Source: Ogataea parapolymorpha DL-1 (lineage: Eukaryota; Ascomycota; Pichiomycetes; Pichiales; Pichiaceae). From it: a stretch of 64,000 nucleotides of DNA. This document shows positions 1 through 8,570 of the stretch, piece after piece (the first letter of the stretch is position 1; every line of letters starts with the position of its first letter). A model generated the notes under the pieces. The model ran no database searches. It saw only the letters and a list, made by a program, of their open reading frames with translations, and had not been told where the DNA came from. The DNA lies in assembly GCF_000187245.1 (NCBI RefSeq), contig NC_027861.1:1116001-1180000 (forward strand), given 5' to 3'. Position numbers and translations under genes: made by a program.

Positions 1-1443
1 GCGTGCAAACAGCGAAAAACCAGGTGCGACAAGATCCACCCCACATGCTCGACCTGCGCAAGGCGCGGCGTGCCCTGCAAGTACCCGTCCACCTTCAGAA
101 ACGTCCCGATCCGCACGCCAGGGCTCGCGAACTCCGTCTCGACTAACTCGCTCTCGGAACGCTACTACGGCATCACGTCCGCTAATCGCGTGGTTGAGGT
201 GGCCGGGAGCCAACTGCCGAGCCGTGAACAGCCGATGAAAGAGGAATACCTCGATTTTCCGCTGCTCTTCGACGACAAGACCAAAACGCAGCACTTCATA
301 ACCCAGGGTCTGCGGCTGTACGCCGAAACGGCCGAGTTTTGCTCGCACGAGCAGTTTCTGGACATTTACGAGCTCACGCACAACGTCGACCTGTTCCTCG
401 AAACGCTCTCGTTCCCGTGCCGCACACTGTGCCAGCTGCTCGGCGTGCTGCTCGTTGGGGCCCGCTACAACCCACACTGCACACCCGAGACCTACGGCGT
501 GCTCCACCGCGAGTTCTCGCGCGTCGGGCTTTTCACGGAGGACTGCATGGAGCTGATCCAGGCCCGCCTGCTGTTGCTCGAGCACTACGTGTACTCGCTC
601 AAGATGGAGTCCACGTGGTCGCTGCTGTTCAGCATCGTGTGCGCCGCGTACGCTCTGGGGTATCACGTGCGCGAAACGGGCAACCACGCCGACGAGCGCA
701 AATTTGTGCTCTGGCGCACCATCGTCTTCTACGACTGCCTCATCGGGTCCACGAACGGCCGCCCGAACGCCACGTCGTGTCTTCTGGACCCGGCCTCGTC
801 CATGCTGTGCGACTTGATCCACCTCTACCGCGACACCAACCGCGCGTTCCAGGCCTACGGAAAAGACCCGGCGCTCTACGAGGCCCAGATTCTGCCGCTG
901 GACAGCCGCATGTCCGCCGTGCTCGACCGCAAAACCGACACAGACCCGCTCCTCCTTCGCAGCTACCGCCTCCTGATCCTCACCAACCAGATCAAACTCC
1001 ACTACCCGTTCTTACGTAAGCACAGATATTCGCAGTACCAGCTGAACGGGCTGCTGTGCGCGTTTTCGTACGAGTTTGTGGATTTTGTGCGGTTTGCCAC
1101 GGAGAATGCGCCCGTGTCCTACGTTAAGTTGCGCGAGTCGTTCCCGTTCGTGTCCTGCCATACGTACCAGACCCTGGCGATTGTGATTGCCTGTATTAAA
1201 AAAGACCTACATGTTCTGGAGCCGCGGCTGTTCCAGTCGTTCCTGCTGATGAGCGAGCGGCTGCATGCGTTCGCCGACTTCCTGGACACGGACGAGCCGC
1301 TCAAACAGATTTTGGGCACGCTGCACGAGCTTGCAGGGCCGCAGAGCCAGCACTCTGTCGCGCCGCTACCGATCGAAAACCACTCCAGCTTCGTCCACGA
1401 TGACCCGTTTTTCTTCCAGATGTTCTATGCCAAGGAGGGGTGA
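1..1443 (+). CDS. Zn2Cys6 fungal transcription factor, 5' end cut by window edge
   Basis: The frame is open from base 1 and ends at TGA 1441-1443. The first residues read ACKQRKTRCDK, then CSTC and GVPCKYP, which are five of the six cysteines of a Gal4-type binuclear zinc cluster. The first cysteine would lie two codons outside the window, so only the extreme N-terminus is missing. The remaining ~450 residues contain a helical stretch like the fungal-specific regulatory (middle homology) domain, including RKFVLWRTIVFYDCLIG. It should be a nuclear DNA-binding regulator. Targets cannot be read from sequence, but the adjacent transporter and glutathione/flavin genes are candidates. Its stop codon directly abuts the stop of the next, convergent gene with no base between them. 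Confidence 0.85.
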   Translation, partial: ACKQRKTRCDKIHPTCSTCARRGVPCKYPSTFRNVPIRTPGLANSVSTNSLSERYYGITSANRVVEVAGSQLPSREQPMKEEYLDFPLLFDDKTKTQHFITQGLRLYAETAEFCSHEQFLDIYELTHNVDLFLETLSFPCRTLCQLLGVLLVGARYNPHCTPETYGVLHREFSRVGLFTEDCMELIQARLLLLEHYVYSLKMESTWSLLFSIVCAAYALGYHVRETGNHADERKFVLWRTIVFYDCLIGSTNGRPNATSCLLDPASSMLCDLIHLYRDTNRAFQAYGKDPALYEAQILPLDSRMSAVLDRKTDTDPLLLRSYRLLILTNQIKLHYPFLRKHRYSQYQLNGLLCAFSYEFVDFVRFATENAPVSYVKLRESFPFVSCHTYQTLAIVIACIKKDLHVLEPRLFQSFLLMSERLHAFADFLDTDEPLKQILGTLHELAGPQSQHSVAPLPIENHSSFVHDDPFFFQMFYAKEG

Positions 1444-2919
1444 CTATGCGTCGGGGGTTTTTTCTCTCGTTCTGTGGCCTCGTATATACACCGCAAGACA
1501 GCACAGCCAGCCCACAGAGGCCACCACGATCAGCACGTAGCCGCAGATGCGGAATTTTTCGTCCGTCTTGGCGCCGTTGCCCAGCACCGACGTGACCACC
1601 GCAAAACACAGACTCACGCCAACCTGGCCAAATGTCTGCAGCACGCCCGACACAAGCCCGCGCACGTCGGGGTCCGCTGCGCCGATCAGCACGCTCAGGG
1701 AATGCGGGAAGAAAAAGCTGCTGCCCGCGGACGAGAGCGCCTGCATGGGCACAATCCACCGCCAGTAGAAGTGGCTGTGGCTACTGTCCCATGTGGCACA
1801 GAATGCTGTCGAGGCCACGATCCCCGAGTAGCCCAGCATGAACGAGGCGTATGGCGGCAGAATATCGTTTTTCACGGACAGCAGCGTCGTCACGGCCACC
1901 ATGCCGATCAGGTTTGGGGCCAGCTTGACTGCGGATAATATCGGCGAGTTTTGCTCCACGTACTGGAAATACTCCGCGCACAGCGAGATGATTGCAAACA
2001 GCGTGCAGTAATTCGTGAAAACGGCCACCAGAACACACACCGGCACCAGTGTCGTCAGCAGCGACTTGGGCATGAGCGGTATTGTCTGCTTGAAATGCCG
2101 GCCGCTTTCTTGGACGCGCACCAAAATGCTCGTGTTCCAGAAAAAGAACACCACGTACAGAATTCCTCCCACCAGCAACGGGAGATACGTTTTCGGCGAG
2201 TTCCACACCTCACCGGCCTCCGTGAAGCCGACCACAACGAGCGTGGTAGCGCTGATCAGCAGTAACGAGCCCACGGCGTCCAGATTGGCCACTTTCTCGC
2301 CCGTAGGCGGTATATTCTTGATGAAGAAGAAACCCAGCACAGCGTCCACAAACATCACGCCGCCGGTCAGATAGTAGATGCCTTTATACCCCACAGACGT
2401 CAGATCAAACGCTCCGCCCACTATATAGCCCACGCCAAACGAGAGACTGAACCCAGCGGCCAGAACAGAGAAGCGGGAGCCCAGTTTTTCGGGCGGAAAC
2501 GAGCGCGCGACAATCGCGTAGCCGGACGGCACGATAGCAGCGGCAGCAACTCCTTGCAGCGTTCTAAACACTATCAGTGCCGTCAGGCTGTCCACAGCAC
2601 CGCAAAGTAGCGAAAAGAGCGCAAACAAAACAGAGCTCCAGATGTATAAGTTAGCGTGGCCAATGATGTCTCCAATGCGGCCCGAAACTGCGATGAACCC
2701 CGAGAACGCCACAGCGTACGCAGACAAAATCCACGACGCGTTGGAGTACGTGGTGTCGAAATGGCGTTGTATTTCGGACATGCTCGAAATGGTAGCTGTC
2801 ACGTTGACCAGGTCAAAAGCGCAGCCGACCAGCACGATAAGCAGCACAAAGTCGCTTTTTTGGTGTTCCACGTGGCGTGCAGTTTTCATAAACTTCGTCA
2901 CTGAATTTTGAATGCTCAT
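1444..2919 (-). CDS. MFS exporter, DHA2 (14-spanner) drug:H+ antiporter family, ATR1-like
   Basis: This 491-residue protein has about 14 hydrophobic segments. It carries the family's early motif (SWILSAYAVAFSGFIAVSGRIGD) and a motif-A/C-like region (FRTLQGVAAAAIVPSGYAI). The length and TM number fit the DHA2 family, of which yeast Atr1 (aminotriazole and boron export) is a member. It would act at the plasma or vacuolar membrane. The substrate is unknown. The start is ATG at 2919, 27 bp downstream of a TATA box. It is the last gene of a minus-strand run of four and ends at base 1444, immediately next to the stop of the convergent regulator. Confidence 0.85.
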   Translation of the reverse strand: MSIQNSVTKFMKTARHVEHQKSDFVLLIVLVGCAFDLVNVTATISSMSEIQRHFDTTYSNASWILSAYAVAFSGFIAVSGRIGDIIGHANLYIWSSVLFALFSLLCGAVDSLTALIVFRTLQGVAAAAIVPSGYAIVARSFPPEKLGSRFSVLAAGFSLSFGVGYIVGGAFDLTSVGYKGIYYLTGGVMFVDAVLGFFFIKNIPPTGEKVANLDAVGSLLLISATTLVVVGFTEAGEVWNSPKTYLPLLVGGILYVVFFFWNTSILVRVQESGRHFKQTIPLMPKSLLTTLVPVCVLVAVFTNYCTLFAIISLCAEYFQYVEQNSPILSAVKLAPNLIGMVAVTTLLSVKNDILPPYASFMLGYSGIVASTAFCATWDSSHSHFYWRWIVPMQALSSAGSSFFFPHSLSVLIGAADPDVRGLVSGVLQTFGQVGVSLCFAVVTSVLGNGAKTDEKFRICGYVLIVVASVGWLCCLAVYIRGHRTREKTPDA

Positions 2920-2945
2920 CGAGGACAGACTGCTGATGCCATCAT

Positions 2946-2953
2946 CTTATATA
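2946..2953 (-). promoter_or_regulatory. TATA box of the DHA2 transporter gene
   Basis: TATATAAG on the minus strand, 27-34 bp before the ATG at 2919. This spacing is short but possible for yeast. Confidence 0.5.
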
Positions 2954-3054
2954 CACTGTTAAGAACTTTTTCACTCAGCTGGATTTAATGTGAAGTTAAT
3001 AATCAACAAGTCCGAAGTCCGAAATCGGTGTTCGGTGTTGGGGTTGCAGCTTGA

Positions 3055-4827
3055 TCAGTAGAACGGTACAGAGGCGCCGTCGCCACGTGGGTCGCTGCCT
3101 CCAGCATACACAAGCTTGTCCGCGCTCTGCTCGCGCCGAATCACCTGGCCCCGACCGCAAAGCGTCCGTTTTTCGTTCCGTAGCACGATAATATCGTGCC
3201 CCAATCTTCGGAGCTGACTAATATTTTCCTCGGGCACTCCTTCCTCGATGTTTACTGTGGTAACTTGAGCGCTCACAGGCCCATTAGATCCCAGCCCCAA
3301 GTCCGTGTGCTTGTAATCCTTGTGAGGTGTCATGCAAAACCGAGGTGCGTCCAGAGCCTGCTGCGGATCCATCCCAAAGAGCACCATGTTCAAGTACACC
3401 TGGACGTGGGCCTGCGGCTGGTTGAAACCGCCCATAATGCCAAAACTGGCATACAGCTCCTCCCGCGATCCGGCAGGCGTGGTTATCATGCTAGGAATGA
3501 TTGTGTGGTACGTTCTCTTGCTGCCGGCGAGACAATTTTTCGACTCCGGATTCAGACTGAAGTTATCTCCGCGGTTCTGCAGGATAAAGCCGTGCCCAGG
3601 AACCACAATCGCACTGCCAAAATGGCTGTAGATAGAATTTATGAACGAGAACGCGTTGCCGTCGCTGTCGGTGACCGTAAAATAGACGGTATCGGACCGC
3701 ATCGCCGGGTCGGGAACACCGTGCTTAATCGTCCGGTTATCCAGCACCGAGTCTTTGGAAAACTGTGCAGTGCGCTGCTTGAAAAAAGAAGGGTGCAATA
3801 GGTCCTTGAGTTGGCCAGCAAGATCGACCCCCGTGACGCGCCGATAATGCTCGTAGTCGTGGACGTGCTCGTCCGAGTCTTTGAACGCAAGCTTGAGACA
3901 CTCGATCACCACATGCAGGTACTCGGCCGAGTTATGCTGCATGGCGCGCAAATCTATAACTCCGTCTTTGTCCAGCTGGCTAATATAACCCAGTGCCAGC
4001 AGGGCGATAATGCCCGACCCGTTGGGTGGAATCTCCCAGATCTTGTGGCCCAGCACAGGAACGCAAATGGGCTCCACAAACAGCGTCTCGTGCGCGGCCA
4101 GATCCGCTGTCGTCATCACGTGGTCACGTGACTGTAGCTCACGCACAATGGCTTCTGCGACGGGGCCCTCGTAGAAGCCACGTTTGCCCTGGTGGGCTAT
4201 GCGACGCAGCGTGGCAGCAAACAGTGTGTTGGTGAGCAGCTGGCCCTTGTGTGGGGCCGTGAAGTTTTCGTTTGGCAGGAAAATACGGAGGTCTTCGTCG
4301 TGTTTGTTAAGTCTTTGCAATCTCGACTCCTCCTCGAGCCACATATCGGCACACACTTGGGAAATAACAAAGCCGTTTTCGGCCAGGTCGATGGCTGGCG
4401 CAAGGATCTCGGCCAGCGAGACTTTACCGCTGCCCCAGCGCTCCACGGCGTCGCACCAGCCGGCCACAAGTCCCGGCACCTGGACAGCATAGACGGAGTC
4501 TTTTTTTAGACGCATCGTGGACAATATGTGGTCAGGGTGGTATTCCCGCAGCCAGTCGATGCTCAAAGCCGCTGCCGAGCGGCCTGTTGCGTTCATGCCG
4601 GACACTTTACCTGCTTTTGCGTCGTAAAACAGTCCGAACGCGTCGCCGCCAACTCCTGTCGACATTGGCTCGACGAGACACAGCACGGCGGCCACGGCGA
4701 CGCAGGCGTCCACGCAATTGCCGCCTGCGCGGAGGATTTTTAGGCCAGCTTCGTTGGCAAGCGGCTGGGACGAGGAAACAATTCCCCGTGGAGAGTAAAC
4801 AGTGGACCGTCTGGAATTGAATTGCAT
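3055..4827 (-). CDS. Gamma-glutamyltranspeptidase-like Ntn hydrolase, cytosolic YwrD-type subclass
   Basis: The 590-residue protein belongs to the gamma-glutamyltranspeptidase / cephalosporin acylase family, which is made as one chain and cuts itself to expose a catalytic threonine. N-terminal family motifs are GGNCVDACVAVAAVL (about 35-49) and STGVGGDAFGLFYD. The likely nucleophile is Thr380 in RSDTVYFTVTD. It has no signal peptide or membrane anchor, unlike yeast Ecm38, so it should be soluble. The glutathione-pocket sequence of classical GGTs (serine-rich PLSSMSPT-like) is replaced by GSKRTYHTIIPSM near 435-447, typical of a subclass whose substrate is poorly known. It could cleave glutathione or another gamma-glutamyl or acyl compound. 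The neighbours (ARN/GEX transporter, flavin monooxygenase) suggest a thiol link, which is inference. Confidence 0.85.
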   Translation of the reverse strand: MQFNSRRSTVYSPRGIVSSSQPLANEAGLKILRAGGNCVDACVAVAAVLCLVEPMSTGVGGDAFGLFYDAKAGKVSGMNATGRSAAALSIDWLREYHPDHILSTMRLKKDSVYAVQVPGLVAGWCDAVERWGSGKVSLAEILAPAIDLAENGFVISQVCADMWLEEESRLQRLNKHDEDLRIFLPNENFTAPHKGQLLTNTLFAATLRRIAHQGKRGFYEGPVAEAIVRELQSRDHVMTTADLAAHETLFVEPICVPVLGHKIWEIPPNGSGIIALLALGYISQLDKDGVIDLRAMQHNSAEYLHVVIECLKLAFKDSDEHVHDYEHYRRVTGVDLAGQLKDLLHPSFFKQRTAQFSKDSVLDNRTIKHGVPDPAMRSDTVYFTVTDSDGNAFSFINSIYSHFGSAIVVPGHGFILQNRGDNFSLNPESKNCLAGSKRTYHTIIPSMITTPAGSREELYASFGIMGGFNQPQAHVQVYLNMVLFGMDPQQALDAPRFCMTPHKDYKHTDLGLGSNGPVSAQVTTVNIEEGVPEENISQLRRLGHDIIVLRNEKRTLCGRGQVIRREQSADKLVYAGGSDPRGDGASVPFY

Positions 4828-4906
4828 TGATAAGATAAAAAATTACTAATTTAATAAATTAATCTGTAACAGAAACACTTTATTGATCTGCTCAATATTA
4901 ACAAAA
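4828..4906 (-). promoter_or_regulatory. 79-bp spacer: ARN-type terminator plus GGT promoter
   Basis: Only 79 bp of very A/T-rich DNA separate the upstream gene's stop from the GGT start, so one stretch must serve as both 3' end and promoter. Two overlapping GATAA motifs (TGATAAGATAAAA on the plus strand, 4828-4840) lie just before the ATG. These resemble GATA-factor sites used in nitrogen control, but their position in the presumed leader makes a binding role uncertain. Confidence 0.4.
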
Positions 4907-6691
4907 CTACAAAACGTGTCCCTTGTTTTTCTTGACATCGACGTTGTAGTTCTTCCAGATGGCGATCGATGGGAAGGCAAGCACGAGAATACAGGTGGCT
5001 GCGATGGCACCGTTTCTCTGGCTCTGTCCCCAGGCGTAGTTGATGGCGTCTCTGACTGCGGAGCCAACAGGATAGGACATTTGGGTCTTGACACCGCCCA
5101 TGTATATTTTGAGCGCGTTAGGAACCTCAGAGGCAGGCAACTTTTTGACCAATGCGTTATAGAAAGTGTTGTCGTAGATGGCAGCAGCAACAGCGTAGCC
5201 AATAGATCCACCCACAGAGCCAAACAGAGAGAGGATCGACAGCATCATTGGCACACCCTCCTGGTCTGAGGCGGCCATAACTGCCATGTCACGGCCAATA
5301 ACGCACATACCACCGCCGAAGGCAATGAAGATCTGGCACATGACGATGTAGCCGATGTTGGAGTCCTGGCCACGGAAGCGGATCATAAGACCGGCGCCGA
5401 GGAACAGCAATGGCAGACCAAAGCACAAACAAGCGTATTTGAAATGTTTGGTGAGACGCACGTAGATACCAAAGAGCGGAGACCAAAAGCACGAACCGAC
5501 GTTGTAAATCTCGGTCATATAACCGGCGTCCTTGACGCTCAAGTTATAAACCACAATGATGAAACTGTAGTAGTAGAGGTCCCAGCAGTAGAAACTGAAG
5601 TTGCTGAGCGCAGCGAGTGCACAGGAGCCCAAAATGGTTCTGTTTCTGAACAGCTCGTATCTGATGAAGTGCGTTCTGGCAAACCATTTTTCCCAGATAG
5701 CAAACACAGGGAACAATAGCACACCAACTATGATCATCACAATGAACGCAGCCGACTTGTAAGTGGCTTTTCCGTGGGTGTGGAGCGAGAATGGGAGCAG
5801 GAACAGTGTGAAGGCAGCCATGAGAATTAATGCTCCCACGATGTCGAATTCGTGGAAATAGTGCACGAGCGACTGCCATTTGGTTCTTCCTGAGTCACGT
5901 TTCTTAAGAACGCCCATCTTGATGGCCTTCAACTGGTAGAATTTGAACACAAACACCAGAGGGAAAAACACACACGGCATCACAATGGCAAAGATACCGT
6001 ATCCCCATCTCCAGGTTGCAACGTCGAGAATCGACTGAGCAGCAAGCGGACCGGTGAAAGCGGTGCAGATGAACGGAGTGGAAGCAAATGCGAATGCGAA
6101 AGCTCTGTTTCTGAGGCCACATGTGTCGGCAAGGAACACATCCATGATCAGGTAGATGGCATCATAACCGATCCAGAACAGAACATAACCGGCAGCGTAG
6201 GCATGTGCGTTGTTGCATGCAGCAAGAATAACCAGGCCCAGCAGGTAGACACACACAAACACAAAAAAACCCTCAGCACGGCCCCAGATGTTCAGAATCT
6301 TACCGATAGGCAGCTTCAACACTCCTCCCACAATGGTTGCCAGGATTCCGGCAGTGCTGATTTCGGGAGCTTTGGCGAAATCGGCATATGCGTACGGCAT
6401 CATGGTGGTTCCAATAGTCTGTTGCAACGCAAGCATGAAGAAACACACCCAGATCCACGCATAGGTAGTGTACACGGCCCAATTTGGCCAGACCATGGTG
6501 GCGGCCTCTATGGCTTGCAAACCCTCTGGGGCGTCAGAGCTGATAACGCTCGACCCGTCGACCACCTCGCGGGCTTCTTTATTTTTTTCCGGCTCCGAAA
6601 GAAAGGTTTCCGGCTCCTCGTTGGAGCCCAGGATGGCTTCTGAAAGCGCTTCCTCTGTCTTTCTGTTTCTCAGTTTCTGAAAAACACTCAT
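4907..6691 (-). CDS. MFS transporter of the ARN/SIT siderophore-iron and GEX glutathione-exchanger family
   Basis: The 594-residue protein has a hydrophilic N-terminus of ~70 residues and about 14 membrane spans. Family signatures are the WPNWAVYTTYAWIWVCFFML start of TM1, KLPIGKILNIWGRAEGF, WIGYDAIYLIMDVFLADTCGLRNRAFAFAF and TWRWGYGIFAIVMP. In yeast this family contains ferric-siderophore importers (Arn1, Sit1, Enb1) and the proton:glutathione antiporters Gex1/Gex2; sequence alone does not separate them. The start is ATG 6691 with a TATA box about 55 bp upstream. The GGT-like gene downstream and the flavin monooxygenase upstream favour looking at a thiol substrate as well as iron chelates. 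Confidence 0.85.
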   Translation of the reverse strand: MSVFQKLRNRKTEEALSEAILGSNEEPETFLSEPEKNKEAREVVDGSSVISSDAPEGLQAIEAATMVWPNWAVYTTYAWIWVCFFMLALQQTIGTTMMPYAYADFAKAPEISTAGILATIVGGVLKLPIGKILNIWGRAEGFFVFVCVYLLGLVILAACNNAHAYAAGYVLFWIGYDAIYLIMDVFLADTCGLRNRAFAFAFASTPFICTAFTGPLAAQSILDVATWRWGYGIFAIVMPCVFFPLVFVFKFYQLKAIKMGVLKKRDSGRTKWQSLVHYFHEFDIVGALILMAAFTLFLLPFSLHTHGKATYKSAAFIVMIIVGVLLFPVFAIWEKWFARTHFIRYELFRNRTILGSCALAALSNFSFYCWDLYYYSFIIVVYNLSVKDAGYMTEIYNVGSCFWSPLFGIYVRLTKHFKYACLCFGLPLLFLGAGLMIRFRGQDSNIGYIVMCQIFIAFGGGMCVIGRDMAVMAASDQEGVPMMLSILSLFGSVGGSIGYAVAAAIYDNTFYNALVKKLPASEVPNALKIYMGGVKTQMSYPVGSAVRDAINYAWGQSQRNGAIAATCILVLAFPSIAIWKNYNVDVKKNKGHVL

Positions 6692-7095
6692 GGTGATGAA
6701 ATCGGTGATGGAATAGATAAAACGGCCCGGAAAGCTGCTTTTTATTTATAGCCAGAGAAAAATTCCAGGGACTTTTTTGTGCATAATAAAAATAACATGC
6801 ATAAAAGCTGCTTCTTCCAAAGGGGAAGTGAAGAAAAACTTGGCGCCCCTGCTAGGCGCACTATTGTTTGGTCAAATAAGTTTGCAACGTAAGGCTGATG
6901 GCCTTCACAAGAACCAAGAAAGGCTTAGTTTTGTGAGTGCATATAGCTCCAAGCCATGGGCTTCCCGGTTTGTCGGCCACTTTCGTTCTTCGTTCCCCAA
7001 TAGCCGACTTAGTACCCGAGCTACATAATATACTCCGCTAACACCGTACAGCCAATAATGTTTCGGCAAATGGGATTTATGCAGGCTCTGATCAA
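6692..7095. other. Intergenic region upstream of the ARN/GEX-type gene
   Basis: This 404-bp gap lies between two co-oriented minus-strand genes. It holds a TATA box (6744-6751) and one AGATAA motif (6715-6720) in the presumed leader. A short open frame inside it looks random. No RNA gene or repeat was seen. Confidence 0.4.
6744..6751 (-). promoter_or_regulatory. TATA box of the ARN/GEX-type transporter gene
   Basis: TATAAATA on the minus strand, 52-59 bp before the ATG at 6691, a usual yeast spacing. Confidence 0.5.
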
Positions 7096-8505
7096 TTACT
7101 GCCCTGTGTCTATTATATTCAATGACAATGCCTCACGAAGGGTTAAATGTTGGCCAGTTCTCTCGAAATGCTGCAAACATCTGGCCTTGAGAAGCTTTGT
7201 ATTCTTTCTCAGTGCAATCTCCAACTCTGTCCATTCCTTAGGCAAGGGTCCATTATCAGATGCCATTCTGATGTCCTTCATAAGCAGATCCATATACTCG
7301 ATATCGTCCGGATATAGTAAATCGTGGAAGGCCGGCAGGTTGCCACGCAGGCCTAGCAATTGGCGTTCTTGGCTGGCCATTTCCGCAAAGCTTGGCAAAA
7401 ATATTTTACCTTGCAGGATTTTAGCCAACCAGATCCCCTGAATCTCCGCAACGTGAAACGGCAGCACGTACCGCGAAATCGCAATAAATGCCAGTCCCGG
7501 ATGCTCGTAGCTCCAGCAGTGGCGATACAGCCCGTGAATTCTGCTTCCGTCTGTAATGAGAGGTTTTTCGGACCTGTTTATTTCGGCAAAAAATGGCAGC
7601 GACCGCAGAAATCCGGTAGCAAAAATTATGCATCCAACATTTTCCAACCTTCGACCGTCAACAAAAAAGACAGAGGCCGTCTCCGGGTCCAGATGGCTGA
7701 TGTCTGGCATCTCAATCACCAAGTCGCTGGTGCCGCCCGGCACACGGCTTGCTGAGCGCGCGCTTTTGTATATGTTTCTGCCAGTGTATCTCGCAAATTG
7801 GTAGCAAATGTCAATCCCCGAGGCAGAGTTGCCAATCACCAGGATGTTTCCCTCGAGGCCAGCCAATTCGCGAGGACTACGGAATGTCTTGGAGTGGAGG
7901 ATTGTGTTAGGGAACTTTTCGTGCCACTGCCTGAGCCCCTTGAGCTCCGGAATCAATGGCAAGTCGTAAACTCCCGTGGCCACCATCACAGCGTCGTACT
8001 CCTCCACTGTATCGGGCACGCTGTCGGACTCCTTAAATCCGCCCGCAGTGGCATCGCACACGGTTCGCGACCGCACTATCCATTTTTGTCCGCGCCGCAC
8101 CTCCACAATTCTTGTATTGAACCGGTAATGTTGCCTTAGATCTTCCCCGTATCTGCTGATGTAATCAAGAACCACAGATCTGTGAGGAAAAAGAGGAGTC
8201 GACTCGGGGAATTTGTAGTCTCTGAACTCCATCAGCGGGTATGGCGTGTTTGTCTCGAGTGCGTCGTACACGGCGTTTGGCCAGACGTAGCCGTTTTCCG
8301 TTTTTATGGGGTTAACCACGGCCAGCGGGTCCACGGACGGGATACTGAGATTCTGGTCGGCGAGCTCGTTGTAGTTCCAGATCCCGCCAAACGAGGGTCT
8401 TTGTTCAAACCCTACAACCTTTTCAAACCCGCCTTCTTCAAGAAAAGCCCGCACAGTGGCCAATCCGCACGCCCCGCCGCCAATTACACAGACGGACTTA
8501 CACAT
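7096..8505 (-). CDS. Flavin-containing monooxygenase (FMO1-like)
   Basis: The 469-residue protein starts with an FAD-binding dinucleotide fold (CVIGGGACGLATVRAFLEEG, GxGxxG at about 8-13), followed by GGIWNY. A second GxGxxG for NADPH is at ILVIGNSASGIDI (about 215-228). Between them FPNTILHSKTF matches the FMO fingerprint F-x-G-x3-H-x3-F except that the glycine is asparagine. VMVATGVYDLP and IIFATGF are further family motifs. Yeast Fmo1 oxidises small thiols such as glutathione and cysteamine on the ER. This protein may do likewise, but amine or sulfide substrates are also possible. The N-terminal nucleotide fold fixes the start at 8505. The gene shares a 65-bp divergent promoter with SDO1. 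Confidence 0.85.
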   Translation of the reverse strand: MCKSVCVIGGGACGLATVRAFLEEGGFEKVVGFEQRPSFGGIWNYNELADQNLSIPSVDPLAVVNPIKTENGYVWPNAVYDALETNTPYPLMEFRDYKFPESTPLFPHRSVVLDYISRYGEDLRQHYRFNTRIVEVRRGQKWIVRSRTVCDATAGGFKESDSVPDTVEEYDAVMVATGVYDLPLIPELKGLRQWHEKFPNTILHSKTFRSPRELAGLEGNILVIGNSASGIDICYQFARYTGRNIYKSARSASRVPGGTSDLVIEMPDISHLDPETASVFFVDGRRLENVGCIIFATGFLRSLPFFAEINRSEKPLITDGSRIHGLYRHCWSYEHPGLAFIAISRYVLPFHVAEIQGIWLAKILQGKIFLPSFAEMASQERQLLGLRGNLPAFHDLLYPDDIEYMDLLMKDIRMASDNGPLPKEWTELEIALRKNTKLLKARCLQHFERTGQHLTLREALSLNIIDTGQ

Positions 8506-8570
8506 GTGGAATTTTATGAAAAATAAAAATAAAAATTAAAATTAAATAATTCAATTAATAAAATATTCCT
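8506..8570. promoter_or_regulatory. 65-bp A/T-rich bidirectional promoter, FMO / SDO1
   Basis: All DNA between two divergent start codons: nearly pure A/T with runs such as AAATAAAAATAAAAATTAAA. No TATA or recognisable activator site is visible. Any further control elements must lie inside one of the two coding regions. Confidence 0.5.

Noticed and set aside
339..1019. 226-codon open frame inside the first regulator gene
   Set aside because: It is arginine/proline-rich with no family pattern and lies in another frame of a GC-rich coding region; a shadow of the real gene.
6777..7028. 83-codon open frame in the gap upstream of the ARN/GEX-type gene
   Set aside because: No domain, low-complexity composition and no promoter; most likely chance.
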